Source: Spirodela intermedia (lineage: Eukaryota > Streptophyta > Magnoliopsida > Alismatales > Araceae). From it: a stretch of DNA of 64,000 nt. Numbering within the stretch: the first letter of the stretch is position 1; every line of letters starts with the position of its first letter. Under the pieces are notes generated by a model. That model worked only from the letters and a program-made list of their open reading frames with translations. It had not been told where the DNA came from and ran no database searches. The translations under genes were made by a program, and so were the position numbers. Below are positions 12,194-26,300 of this stretch, in pieces. Location of the stretch: assembly GCA_902729315.2 (NCBI GenBank), contig LR746269.1:5053501-5117500 (forward strand), read 5' to 3'.

Positions 12194-14125
12194 CTGCACC
12201 CGACTCCCTATCCTGCTAACTTATTCCATGATCGATCAACTAATATGAAAGAGGAGCTCGAGCTCGAGCTTGACAGACCCCTCTGTACATGAGCCCAGAC
12301 CTTTCCTTGACCGACTAAATTCCTTGTGCGTTTGTTTCCTGTGAATTATGTGTGTGATTCTGATGTTCTTCCTGTGAAAGACCGAGGAAGGATGTAACTT
12401 CTGTGCCTCGTGTATCCTGTGGAGAACTCTATGCGTCTAATGTTATTGAGATGGGAATCTTAACCACGTGAATTTTTTTTATATATATTTATTTTATTTT
12501 ATGTTGTTTAGATCAATCACCAAGAACATTGAAGCTATGTTTCGCAATATTAATGGGTTATTTATTTGATTTGTATTTATTTTATCAAGAGCAATGTGAG
12601 CACTGCCATTAGGCATTGAAGTGGATTGGATCAACTTGATTGAGGTGGATAAAGAGTGGGTTCTATGAGGTCAGTGAAGAATGCCTCAAAGATTTTCATC
12701 CTTTCTTATGGTAAAATGTCAACGGTTTATGTTAGAGCAAGCTATTTCACCTTCTTTGAGCAACCAAATTAATCCCTGTTATGCACGCAGAAGACTTTTT
12801 ATGGGTCATGAGTCAATTTCCACTTGTGGAAAGTCAAAGAGAGAAACACTCAAACATTGCAATGCAGTTTGTTTGTGGCCATCTTAGATCTATAATTTAA
12901 AAATAATAAACCTATCAAATTCTGAGTTTCATTATGGAAGAAAAGCTAGTGAAGGTTTGAAGGGAATTATTTCTTAGGGTACACAAGTAAATAGTAAAAA
13001 TGAAGGGTTGTACGAATTAGTAAAGATACCACAAGAGCATAATCCAATGCTATTAGAAATGCGTTCACTAATCCGGACTTTACTTAATATTTTCACTATA
13101 GTACACATCAGTCATTTCTCAAGGCTAATATTAACTAAGATAGTAATGTCTACTCTAATTATGTAGTTGACTATTTGGTTATTATCAAATTTCCTTTGTT
13201 GAATCCCACTAATTAACAAATAATGTCATAGAGGAACAATGTTTGACTCCTATAGTTCAACTAATGTGAAAGGTTCTCATTCACGTATCTGGAAAAATGT
13301 GGTTGACTAGTAAGTTAGACTACCAAGTTGACTATTGTTGGAAGACTCTTTTATGTTTTAATGAGTTGACTTATGATTGTATAATAATTTCATATTCTTT
13401 CACCAGGTTTATTGCATAGTAGTATCCTTCCTTGTGATTGAGCAATACTTTTCACAATTAATGCTTAAGCCATGAAGCATTTGCATATTTTAACGTCTTA
13501 GGTTAATTGAATATTTGAACATTTAATAAGCATTCACATAGTTGATATACTTATGAGAATTCTAATCAGATGTTAGGACAAGGTGTTATTGACTAACGAT
13601 TCCTTTTGACCAAGAGTTTTCTATTTTTTTAAAGATAAATATTTGACAAAAATGGTAATGTTTTATGGGCCGGATATCCCATGAAATAATGGCACTATGA
13701 ATCTTACTCTCCAATTACAAACATGAAAATATGATTCTAAACTAACTTAATTGATAAAATTATTAAAAATTTCCCAATTATCATATTTTATATAATTGGA
13801 TAAGGCAGACAACTTGCCAATAATAATAATAAAGAAGCAAGGAATGCATACTTGATTGCATTTTAAATAAATAAATAACATGAAATAAATTTTTTATTGT
13901 ATTATTTCAGTCATTTGCTCATTACCGAAAAAATAACATCGGAAAATTTAGGTGATTAATATAAGACCATAGGCTTACATGTGATAAGGTTCTCACGCTG
14001 AGCTCGCGATATCAGAACAAGAACTGGCTTAAACCTTGTCGTCATCCATCGTTCGATCAGTGGACCTTCTGCGAACAACCAAGAGGAAAGGGATGATCTT
14101 TTTGGGTATGAATTGACCGTGGAAT
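12194..14125. other. Intergenic region: IRKI-like 3' end, then AT-rich spacer
   Basis: The first ~280 bp are probably the 3' UTR of the IRKI-like gene (they include a GAGCTC/CTCGAG-rich patch near 12,253). The rest is AT-rich DNA in which I recognise no gene or repeat. Confidence 0.5.
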
Positions 14126-14126
14126 G

Positions 14127-14134
14127 AAACCCTA
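14127..14134 (+). promoter_or_regulatory. Telo-box (AAACCCTA) in the FRIENDLY leader or promoter
   Basis: AAACCCTA lies about 230 bp before the ATG. In plants this element is common near transcription starts of housekeeping and translation-related genes. A possible 5' UTR intron (14,198-14,347, gtatgg ... gatcacag) separates it from the ATG; that intron is inferred from splice signals alone. Confidence 0.45.
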
Positions 14135-14359
14135 GCTACGTCTGCCGAGGAAACCTCGTGTCTCCTCCCGCCATTGCCTTCTTCTCCAGCTACTGTGGTA
14201 TGGTTGCGCGTTCATCACTTTCTCTTTGGTTTCTTATCGTCAGTATGAAAGCCGACCTAAACCACACGAGGAACATTCCGAGATATCGATAAAAATCCTC
14301 CCCCCGTCATGGTTTTTGTTGTTCACGCGATTGTTATTTGATCACAGGAGCTTTCACCA

Positions 14360-17300
14360 ATGGCGGGGAAGTCCAACAGGGGCAAAAACAGAGGAAAGTT
14401 ATCTGGCGTAAACCATGCGAACTCTTCTGAGCTCGAGCCGAAAGCTGTGGACTCTTTGGTTGTCAGCAAGGACCCTGGTGGTTCGGAGTCCTCCGATGCC
14501 GCTGACGGTGTAATAGGAGACCCGAGCTCAAGCGATAAGTCTATTCCGAGCAATGGGCCAGCTGAAGACAACGCTGGCAAAGGAAACGGTCAATCGACAG
14601 CCCCCAAGCAGGAAGGTGAGACTCTCCTTTTTTTATTGCATCTCTGTGCTCTGTTTGCTCTGCGTTCAAGCTTGTCACAACTGAGAAAGCTTGTTGGCGA
14701 ACATGTTATAACTCTGGTGGGTCAAAGGGGGTAATTAGACGTGGAAACCAATATCTCTCCTCTGCTCCAAGAGAGTCAGACGAATCAGTGAGAAGGCGAT
14801 GCTTCTAATTGGACATTGTCGCAGCATCAGTTTTTCACACGGAGATATATCTATATATATATATATATTTAATGTTTCGTGTTTATTCATCCCCGGATGT
14901 TCTGTAGAATAATATACTATGCTTAAGAAACCGAACCGTCGATCACTTTCTGTTACGTGTTCTTCATATATAGTTCATTTAGTTACAAGCATTTGCGTTC
15001 AAGTGGTTGCTTTATGTTGCTATAGATTACGACTCTTCATATACGAGATATCTCCACTGGAAAATCTGAGAAAACAGGAGTCCTATACTCTCGAGTGTTA
15101 GGTGCTCCTTTTAATGAGGGATATCCTTTCCTCAGCTCGTTTTGTTTATTATTTTTCAAAATGACATTCTTTTGGGATGTATATCTTCGTAGATAGGAAA
15201 CATACAACTGTACACAGTTGATAGTCTAACTTCTTCTCCATTGGCTCTCGAGAAATTGTAGACTGGATTCCTAACGCCTGCAACTCTTGCATGTTTCCAT
15301 CATTATTCGGTTCACAGGGGAACTTCAACTTTATCCAGTGTCTGTCAAAGCGCAATCTGGGGAAAAGATAGAGTTGCAGGTAAGCTGCTGCGGCAAGATC
15401 AATATTATTCCTTTTCTGGGAAAATGTAGCGTAATAGCTCGGGAAGGTTTCTTTTTTCTTGCTCATGGTTCTAATGTTTTATTCATTTTTACTGGTTGAC
15501 TTTGTTTACAATTGCTTATGCTGTTTACCCTTTTTCTTGCACAAAGTACTTCTATGTTTTCTCTGATGCCGAATTTCTTTGTATAATGCTGTAATTTTTG
15601 GACTCTTTCACTTGATTGTGCATTCATGCATGTCCATTGATGCCTATACAAGTTGCTCGTAGTTGGTCTTACACGGGAGAGTGAGTTGCAGTTTGCAGCC
15701 ACTGAGAAAAAAATTATGTTAATCTTCCTAGAAAATGGGTTCATTAGTCATGTTTTTGTCTATTACTTTCGATAGTTACGACTCTTTTCATGTCTACCTC
15801 TTAAAGCCATGTTCACTTAAAAGAAGCTGTGCTGTTTTCGTCTGGAGTAGTCATTTGCGATAGTTTATGAAAATGACCGAAATTGAGGACAGAAAGTTGT
15901 CGACAATTTCTCATCAATTGTGGCAGATATATGTGGACAAGATGTTTTGATGGTACGCTTGGTGACCGTTTCTCTTTGCTGAATGTTTTTTCTGTAGGGT
16001 ATTTTTTCCGTTCTTGGATTTTGGTCGCATGCTTGTAACATTTAAGTTTTATGTGAAAATTGTGTCAATAGTTTGTGCTCTTAAAAAAGGGAATAGGCTT
16101 GTTCTAACAAGCTTCATTATTTTTTTATGAATCTATTTTAAGGTTGTGAATTTGGTTACGTGTGAGATGAGTCTTATCCTCATCTTTTGAAATTGTCATC
16201 TTTCCTTTCATGCATATATCTGCTGTTTTTTTATCTTGAATTTTTGGGGTAATCAATTTAGTTTCCACATAATTTTTGATTCAAATTTTACTGGATTGCA
16301 GATATGTCCCATAAAATATCTCGTTGTCGTACCCTAGATATTTAGTATGCTCGTGGCCTTTTCTTATCTATAGCCCGAAAATAGATAATCACGTTCTTGT
16401 AAGAGGCAATTCTTATCTCTTCCTTTGTACTATGTACTCTGTTCATACTCTGATGAACGTGATTTCTCTGCCTTTTTCCTTTTACTGATTTATCATCTCA
16501 TGTCATTCTCCTTCTAAGGATTCTCCTCAAAATTGTTTCCTTTATTTTTTGCCTTTTCTTCTTATGGTGTGATGGAGTTATTAATTTATTGTTAAATCAT
16601 CATCTAGTACAAAACTGTTAACTTTCTTACCTGTTTTTTCATTTTCTTGCCGTTAATGTAGCTAAGTCCTAGAGATTCCGTGATGGACGTGAGGCAATTT
16701 CTTCTAGATGCTCCAGAGACATGTTTCTTTACATGTTATGATTTGATACTGAACTCTAAAGAAGGCCCAATCCATCTAGAGGACTACAATGAAATTTCCG
16801 AAGTTGCTGATATTACTACTGGTGGTTGCTCCTTGGAGATGGTTGCTGGTATGTGAAGGATAATTCCTCACAATAGAGGATATTCCTTTCTCAGACTTAC
16901 AATCTGTGTATCTTTGCAGCACTGTATGATGACAGATCCATCAGGTCTCATGTCTGTCGAGCGCGAGAGCTGCTTTCATCTGCCAATACTCATGCATCAT
17001 TATCAACTTTGCTTGCATTGCAGCATGAGAATGTTCAAAAGACAAATACGGGTATTTCATTTCAAATGAGACACTGATGCTATCTCGTCGCATTTTGTAC
17101 TCGAACAACATTTTATCCTTAACTGAAAACCATTTTGTCCAAATTGATATTTTACTACGATTATTTTCATCTTGAGTAGTCTACTCTGAGTTGTTGATTT
17201 TTCTATGAACAGATAAATCTGAAGCCCCAGAACTTGATGGGTTAGGCTTCATGGAGGATATTACTGGTTCCCTTTCTAATTTGGTGTCATCATCACCTAA

Positions 17301-20300
17301 GGATATCAAATGTGTGGAAACAATTGTGTTTTCTTCTTTCAACCCTCCTCCAACTTATAGGAGGTAATCGTCTTTTTCTCAAATTTTTATGTTTCTGGGG
17401 ATAAATTCTTTCTTTACGTAGAGCATTTTTAAAGTTTTATTCAGTGTGAAATTATTCAAGTAGGTTGGATTAGTTACTTGTTCACCATCCTGTATTCTGT
17501 TTTTTTTGTGCTCGCAACATGTTCGTGGCTGTTCAATTTGAGAACATGTGGCCATTGAAAATGAACTTTCATTGTGAAAAGCAAGCTCTGAGGTTGCCCT
17601 ATATTGAACGAAGGTTCTGCAAGGTTGGACACTCGTCAACCATCTGAAGGGGGGGGGGGGGTATTTACTGTCAATCGCAGTGTCAAGCTCTTTGCGTAGC
17701 CAATTTGATTTACTACTGGATGCTTTCTCAGCCCAATGGACAGTGCATTAGACTTCCTCGCAAAAAGAATATTGCTTTGAACTATTTTTCTCTTTTGTTA
17801 CTTGTGGACAATATCTGCCCTTAATTCTTCAAATGCGCTTGATAATTTTGTTTATTAGAGCTATTGAGTGGTTTTTGTTTCTACCTCAAATGTCAGGCTT
17901 CCTTGTCAATTATGTGACAAATTTGAGTACATAAATCTCTTTTTCCCTTCGTGCTCATTTTCTTCTTGAAGGGTTTTGTGTTATTGTTTGCATTTGATAA
18001 GCATGATACGGACTATGTAAATCCTAATGCTCTATAATAGTTGACAAAGTGGAGGTTAAGTAAAAGGCTGAGCCCTGTCAGTTAAACGCTGGCCCACATT
18101 TCGGTAGCATCAACACGGTACATCTTAGTATGACCTGGTATTGCATCTGCTTTAAAATATTGATCTCTCACGGGACCCTTGGCCAACTTTGACCTGCTTT
18201 TAATCTCAATAGACATCAATTCATCAGCTCTAATTGGTGGTTTGATTTGAATGGCTAATGATAGGATGCTTGCTTCATCCGAAATCGCTGAGATCGTGCT
18301 CTAAAATTGCTGGCTGTGACATTTTTATTGTGTAACACATCGATGCTCTAATGAGTTCCAATCTTGATTGATTATTCCTAGTATTTTTACTCTTCACAGA
18401 TGGAATCGTTATAAACTTTTTATTGTTCCGGCTTAAATTTTCAATTATCCAGTAGCACTAATCTTTATCAAAGAAATTAATGGATAATGTAAACTTAGTG
18501 CAGCGAAATTTAATACTATCGCTGGATATAATGGAGGTTATTTCCTTTATTTTCCGTTTTGATGATAATGTTCTTGTTCTTTTTTATGTAAAGTTGTTTT
18601 CTTTGTTTGGTTACAAATTACCTGAATGTGGCATTATCATCTCTTCTAGGTTGGTGGGGGATCTTCTTTACTTAGATGTGGTAACACTAGAGGGTAGCAA
18701 ATACTGCATAACTGGAAGCACAAAGGCTTTTTATGTGAACTCAAGCACTGGGAATGTGCTGGACCCTAGGCCGGCAAAGCCTGCTCTTGAAGCTACGGCC
18801 CTCATTGGTCTTCTACAAAAGCTCAGCCCAAAATTCAAAAAAGGTTTGCAACTTTGCTTAACGATTGGTTGTTAACGCAAAATGAGAATTATTACACTTT
18901 AAAATTGTTTTTCTTGAAGGTTTTCGTGAAATGTTGGAGCATAAGGCTTCTGCTCACCCTTTTGAGAATGTTCAATCATTGTTGCCACCAAACACATGGC
19001 TTGGAGCTTATCCAATCCCTGGTATGTTTTCCACCTATGTTTCAATGAAAATATAACTACTTTTCCATGCTTGTTAAACTCTATTAAAAATATTTTTTCA
19101 TTTGAAAATTTTATTGTTTTCTTTGACATGGAACTGCCAGCTTGGTGAAACTAATGTTTCTAGAACGGGTAACACTAAAATGTTCTTCATTTGGAAGGGA
19201 AAAATGATTGTAAAAACTTGGACAAAATGAAGGAAAAGGTCAGAATTATCATTTCGGCAGCTCCTCTGGTTCATCTAACAGTGTACTAGAATTGTTCAAA
19301 ATTCCATCTTGCAGCTATAGGTTATGTGTTCCGTCTGAACTTCATCATAGACATTAGCGTTGGTCCATAGAATTTTCTAATGTTTATCCCTTCTATGAGT
19401 TTCTTATTGATTTGCACTATTTATACTGCTCTGAAAGTATCTGCGTTTCTGCTATTATCTTCTTCTTTTTATCCCATTCTAAACTGCACATAATAGTTCT
19501 GATATAACAGTCTTTATCTAATTGACGTTGGACTGAATGTGGAAGAGACTATTCTATTCTGCCTTATATGATGTGCGTCTGTAAAATTCTGGACCTGGAT
19601 ATGAATGGAACAGAATAAAAGCTTCCACGCTAGGCCTCATTCCAACACAAGATCCTCTAACATCAGCTCATGTTAAATATCACTGTTGCTTATTCTAATG
19701 TTGAAAACCTGATTCTCATGTTAATCAAGATCCTCTAATATCCCAGGTAGGCACTCATTTATTAGAACATGTGAAGATCTTGATCATTGATGACGGACAT
19801 TTATTAGACACGCTGTCATTAATGAACTTTTCATGGCTACAAGGGGGACTTTATAGTTTGGCTCTTGTTAATTATTTCATATAAATGATGTTTCGACTGA
19901 TCTTTATTTCAGAAAAAGTAGCACCCATCTATTTCATTGGATGTGTGCTGAAGCATCTGCCAATCCTTTTACAACTCTGGGCTATCCTGGCTGATGAGGC
20001 GCCTGACCATGAAACACCACTCTAGCCAAAGCTGTTTAAAATTCGACAGATGCTTTTTGTTATGTATGTAGGTGCAAAATTTAGTGAGACCATCATCCTG
20101 GTCTGAACTTATTCAGTCCTCCTGAAATATTTAAAATTTGTTTTCATATTTTTCTTGTGTCATTTTTTAGGCAGCTATAATGTTTAAAGTGTCACTCTTC
20201 TGATTTTTATTAAATTTCGTGGTGATTTTCACTTCGTTGATTCTCCATTTTATGTAAGTACTATGTTGTGGTCATTTATTTTTCTCATTCCAAAATTTCT

Positions 20301-23300
20301 ATTGTTTGTTTTCAACTGTTTGGTTTATCTTATTCACAGATCATAAGAGGGATGCTGCGAGAGCTGAAAATGCGCTGGCTCTATCATTTGGCAGTGAGTT
20401 GATTGGTATGCAGAGGGACTGGAATGAGGAGTTGCAATCTTGTCGGGAGTTCCCTCACCATACTCCCCAGGAAAGGTAGATATTGCCAAATCCCTATATC
20501 AATGGAGCTGTCCTGATCAGAATCACTATTTCTGTAGTCATGTCAACAATTTATTAACTGATAACTAAACTAGATTAGTTTGTAGAACGATACGTTTTGT
20601 TTGCATTACATAGTTCTTATGGTACTGTTTGTTTTGCAGGATCCTACGTGATAGGGCTCTTTATAAAGTGACCTGTGATTTTGTTGACGCAGCAATTAGT
20701 GGCGCAATTGGAGTCATTAGCCGATGCATACCTCCAATAAATCCAACAGACCCAGAATGCTTTCACATGTTAGTTAACCCTGGAAAATGGGTGGACGTTT
20801 ATTTTGCCTTCTCCACTTGTGTCCTGTGCTTTCTAAACATTGTTGTGGTTCTAGACAACTCTACTCATCCTATATAAGTTGAAAGTTCGCAAGTTATCTC
20901 CGTCCTCTATGATCAATCATATTGTATATTTTTGGTTGTGTTATATTATTTAAATTCTTATAGATACTTGTCTCTGTCGCTTTTTATACAGGTATGTACA
21001 CAACAACATATTCTTCAGTTTTGCTGTGGATGCAGACCTTGGGCAGATATCGAAATCCAAATCACCTGGTTTCTTGCAAGCTGCGAAATATCTTACAACT
21101 GCAGACACTTCTTCCAGTCTGTCGGAGAAGAGTTCTGGCTCAAATGCTGATGGTGGTAATGATGTAGTAGATTCTTCAGGGGATGCTACCACCGAGGCAC
21201 ATATGGCTGATGGTGAGCAGGCAACATATGCTTCTGCGAATAATGATCTAAAAGGAACCAAAGCTTATCAGGAAGCTGATGTTCCTGGGCTTTATAATCT
21301 GGCTATGGCAATAATTGATTACAGGGGTTACAGGGTAGTGGCACAGGTGCATCTTGGATCTCTAGCCTGGTTTACTTGATTGAATTTGCTTTTGCTTGTT
21401 GCTTCATCAGCAGTCTTCAATTTTTTATTTATTAATAAGTTGTACTTTTACTTTCTGTGATAATATAGATGAATTTGATGGAAATGATTGATTGATGGTT
21501 AAGAGTACTGATTTTTTTGTTGATAGTGAAGAGAAAATCGAATCAAGTAAACCATCCATGGGCGGCAATTACTTTGTTCACCCTTTGAACTGTAATCTAG
21601 GAAAAAGTTACCTCAGACTACAATGGACCCTCCCCCCTTGGAAATTAACGATGTTTTATTTTTTCATTATTTATTGAAGCTGAGATTTTGCAGTCTCATT
21701 TGACTTATTCTGTTCTTGACTAGTAGGATTGCTCCATCATTGATCTCAAATGCTGCCTTCAATTTCTCTTTAAACCTTCTCCTTTTGTCCCACCTTAGAG
21801 GGTCGCAATATAGGCATACCATGGGCCACCTTCTTTTCCTTGAACCTGAAGTCCTATTACTTGATCGTGATTATTCCTACCATCTTGTTGGTACTACATT
21901 CTGTGAAGATTTAGTTCTCATGCCTTTATTGTGATCCACAAACTATAAAATTAGCTTCCATTAGTCGATTAAACTTTTCAATTCTGTCCATTGTAGGCTA
22001 TTCTTTGTATTTTAAATCTTTTTAATGAAGTTTGGGTATACAACCTTCGGTAAGAAACTCTTGCATTAAGGTAAAATGCTACTTTGTACCACAATCTTGT
22101 AAAATGAAATGTCGTTTCACCAACTTCGTAAAAAAATCAACTGTCATGTAGAATGTGAACTTAAAGCTGACCCACGATGTAAGCCAACCATAGCTGGGAA
22201 GTCATTTGAACTTAGCTCTAACGTATCAATACTGGTTTCTTAGTATCATTTTCTACTGTAATGTCCACCACACAACTCTCTACATGCATTTTCAGAATTG
22301 TCTGTATGTGGACTAATATCTGTTAATAAATAGTATTAGTCATTGTCCCCTTATGATCGTCTATCTTTTTTTCACATAAATTTCTTAGAACCACTTTCTT
22401 TTAAAAGCCCACCAGATAGCTTTCCCAGGCACTCTTGTATGGTTCTTAAAATCGATGAATATTTTAAAAATATTTATTTCTCTGCAGAGTTGTTTCCTCA
22501 ATTCTCTACACTAGAAAGTTATTAATATTTTTAAATCTTCGAAGCTTTTACTTGTCTCTCTCAAGTTTTTTCATGTTTTAATGTCATATATCTGATTCTC
22601 CGTAATAGAATACGCAAAATTTTAGTTCTGGTTGAAAATCGTCTTGGACAAACTAGAGGACGATCTGTTAGTTTCTACCTCATCATATTAGTTTTCTTTG
22701 ATCTGCAGAGTATAATACCTGGTATTCTCCAAGGAGACAAGTCGGATTCCCTTTTATATGGTTCTGTTGACAATGGCAAAAAAATATGCTGGGATGAAAA
22801 ATTTCACTCCAAGGTTATATTTCCTTTTATTAATGTAATGCCTGCGGTTTATTTATTTCATGATAATCGCACATTTATGGTTATTTTGCTATTGTACTTT
22901 CACTGTCAATGTAATTCACTATTTTCTTACTTCTACTCTGGTAGCAACATATTGGAACAGCTTTTCGAGTTCAAACTCCTTTGATTTTTGTTAGGATTTT
23001 CTATAATATTTTCTGTTGGGCATGGAACTTGAGTTTTGTTTGAAAAAATGTATTTTGTCAATTTTAGTAACCTTTCGTGGCTAATGTTTTCATTACTCAA
23101 AGGTCGTGCTAAAGTCTCAATTTTTTTGATGATGGTGATGTTCCATGTACCTCAGGAATTGATTCCGATTCTGAACTCGCCATCTATATTTTAATTATTT
23201 TTCTATGCTCTGTGTTTCTTTCGTCTGTGAAGTTCGTGTATGTCTTCTTAAAGGCGTGTATCTCGACTTCCTCATGGGTATTCTCTGATGATAGAGGGTG

Positions 23301-26300
23301 ATTTCTTTGCTAAAATGAAGAGCACTTAAATATTATTACCTATTATGATTTCATTTCGAGATTGCTTCATATTTTGCTCTCTTGGGAGGGCGTTTGCTTC
23401 GTTATGTTATTGTAAATTTCAATATGCTATTTCCATTAGTATGCCTTTTAATGGATGTGCATTCTTTCTGTATATTTTTATTGAACACATTTTTTCCCCA
23501 GATTCTTGAGGCTGCAAAACACCTTCATTTAAAGGAACACACAGTTATTGACGGATCTGGAAATGTTGTCAAATTGGCTGCTCCAGTGGAGTGTAAGGGT
23601 ATTGTTGGGAGTGATGACAGGTTAACGACTTTTTCTGAACCACACTCATTACATTTTCATGTTTTTTGATGTGATATTTACATATCTGAGTGATCACATA
23701 GTGAACCTTGTTCTAATCTTTTTATTGTGGTGGCAGAAAGAGATAACTAAATTTGTTCATATGGGTGATGCTTTTCTTTTGAGAAGTTGCTCCATATATA
23801 AACACAGCTTTTAATTCGACACATACTACATGGGTATGCACTGCAAATAGTTCTGATCCTGGATGTTTTTCCATTTTTGTTGTCAGAATTTAGTTACTCG
23901 ACACTTTGATAGCTGAAGTTACCAAGTTCTTGTGAGGTGACATTGAGTTCAGTTTTTCTTGTGCTAAGATATTGTAAGGATCTGTCTGCCACCTGACTTG
24001 TATCCTATCACGATTGTTCTTGCTAAAACGAAAATGACATCAATGACTGATTAATTGAAAGAGAACTCAGAATTATAAGATATGCTGTGATAATGGCGAA
24101 AGTAGAGTGCATAACGTAATTGCATTGATGTTCTCATTGCTCAAATCCCGTGAGTTCAATCTTTGCTCTTCGGGTTGGATCTTTAGTTGTGTAGTTTTGT
24201 ACTTCGTACTGAACTTCAATGGATTGAAAATTGAATCATTCGTCGTTCTTGAAAATGAAATGTAAGCAATGGTGGCAACATAAAGGTATCGTTTAGTATT
24301 GAGCTTTCTTTAAGACTAAATGCTTTGTAATCCCCAAATATTCTTTAAGACTAAGAAAGTCTATGCGCTCTGTTCAGGCTTACTCTTGTATTGGATTTTC
24401 ATTTTTTATATGATAATGAATGCTTGCAGGCATTATCTTTTGGACTTGATGAGGGTAACTCCTCGTGATGCAAATTACATTGGTCCACAATTTCGCTTTT
24501 GTGTCTTGAGGCCAGAACTTGTGACTTCCTTCTGTCAGGTAAATACTGTACAGATTTATATTGGTCAATCTTGTAATACTTCTCTTCTTAACTAAGCATG
24601 TGATATCTGTGCTAGGCTGAAGCTGAAGAGAGGTCCAAACCTACGACCACTGATGGAGAAGCGCTAGCAACATCTGATACACAACAGGGCGATAGTGATG
24701 CATTGAATGTAAGTACGGGCACTGGATCATTTTTGCTATTTTGTATCCTTCTGATGTCACGTACATGTAACGTTAATTGGAGGCATTAACTGATACAGGG
24801 TTTCTATTGATAGAGCCTTTACATTGATGGTCTGGAAATAAGAATTTATTTCATATTTTAGTTGTAGCATCTTGAAATTATCAGTGATGAATGTTTGTCT
24901 TGTACACAAGGCGAGGTGATAGAAAGCTTTTGAAAAGTTTTTCTTTATGTATTCATTCTAGAGTATAAATCCTCTTGCACACGGCAGTTGTTTTATACAT
25001 GTCACTTTCACGCAGTCAAGGATGGGGAAGAAGTTAACTTGATCAAGCCTGTATATGTGTAGTGAGCCCTTGTTTTTATCTTCAGGGTTTTTACTTTCAT
25101 GATTATTTAGGTATTTATGCGGATATTTTAATTTTTATTGTATAGGGTATGCCAACACAAGAAGAGACCAAGGATGCTGAAGAATGTAGTGTGCCTAGTG
25201 AAAGTACATCATCACTTGGCGAAATAGTTTTGAATCCTAATGCTTTTACTGAGTTCAGATTGGCTGGTAGCCCAGAGGTTAACTTTTATGCTAATCTCAG
25301 GTCGTTATTTCTTTTTGTTGATTTCAACTTCTTTGTGACCCCTGTTTTGGTTATGCCTTGTCATCAGGAGATAGCCTTAGATGAGGCTAGTGTGAAGAAG
25401 GCTGGTTCCTATCTTTTAGATGTTGTCATCCCAAAGTTTGTTAAAGATCTTTGCAACCTCGAAGTTTCTCCAATGGATGGGCAAACTTTAAGTGATGCAC
25501 TTCATGCCCATGGGATAAATATCCGCTATCTTGGAAGAGTAGGTATCGGTAAATTCTGATGTTGGGCGATAAATATCGCTTCAGTGTCAAGCATTTTCTC
25601 ATGATGTTCTCTGCCCTTTCCTCAGATCGCATTTATGATAAAGCATCTACCTCATTTGTGGGATTTGTGTACTGCAGAGATTATTATTCGGTCAACCAAA
25701 CATATTTTGAAGGTGAACCTTCTTAGCCATCATTTTTATTTGTTGTTTTTTTTACTTTATTATATTGCCTTCATCAGTTGCCATGACAGTGACTGATTAT
25801 TGCTGAGTATTGGTTTTCTCTCCAGTTATTTAAAAACTAAACGTTAAAATTTATGAAATGTCTTCAATTGATTAGGAGGAAGTATTGGTGAAATTTCAAT
25901 GTAGCTAATATTAAATAACCTTTTGTGTAGTTTTGTAATTTTTTAATTACTTAGACAGAGGAGTATTTCATTGAAATTACCATTGGGCTTTCTTCGATTA
26001 AAAGAATGCTCAATTTAGTTTTGGGATTTGATTTTTGCTTTGATTGCCTTATAACAGATAGAATGCCATGTACTGGCAGAACTAAAAACTGGCTGCTTTA
26101 AATGATAGCTAGGGTTTAGGGCTTCAAGTCGTCTTGGGGTTAGTGCTAACTAAAAATGGCAGAGTAAAAAAATATATTTTGGTCAATATTTAGTTTATTC
26201 TTAAAAATAAAAAGTCTTTTAAAATGATTATGCCATTTTCACAACAAAATCCAGTATCTGCTTGTGCTGTCCCATCTGCTATCCTTGGGCCATTTGTTAA

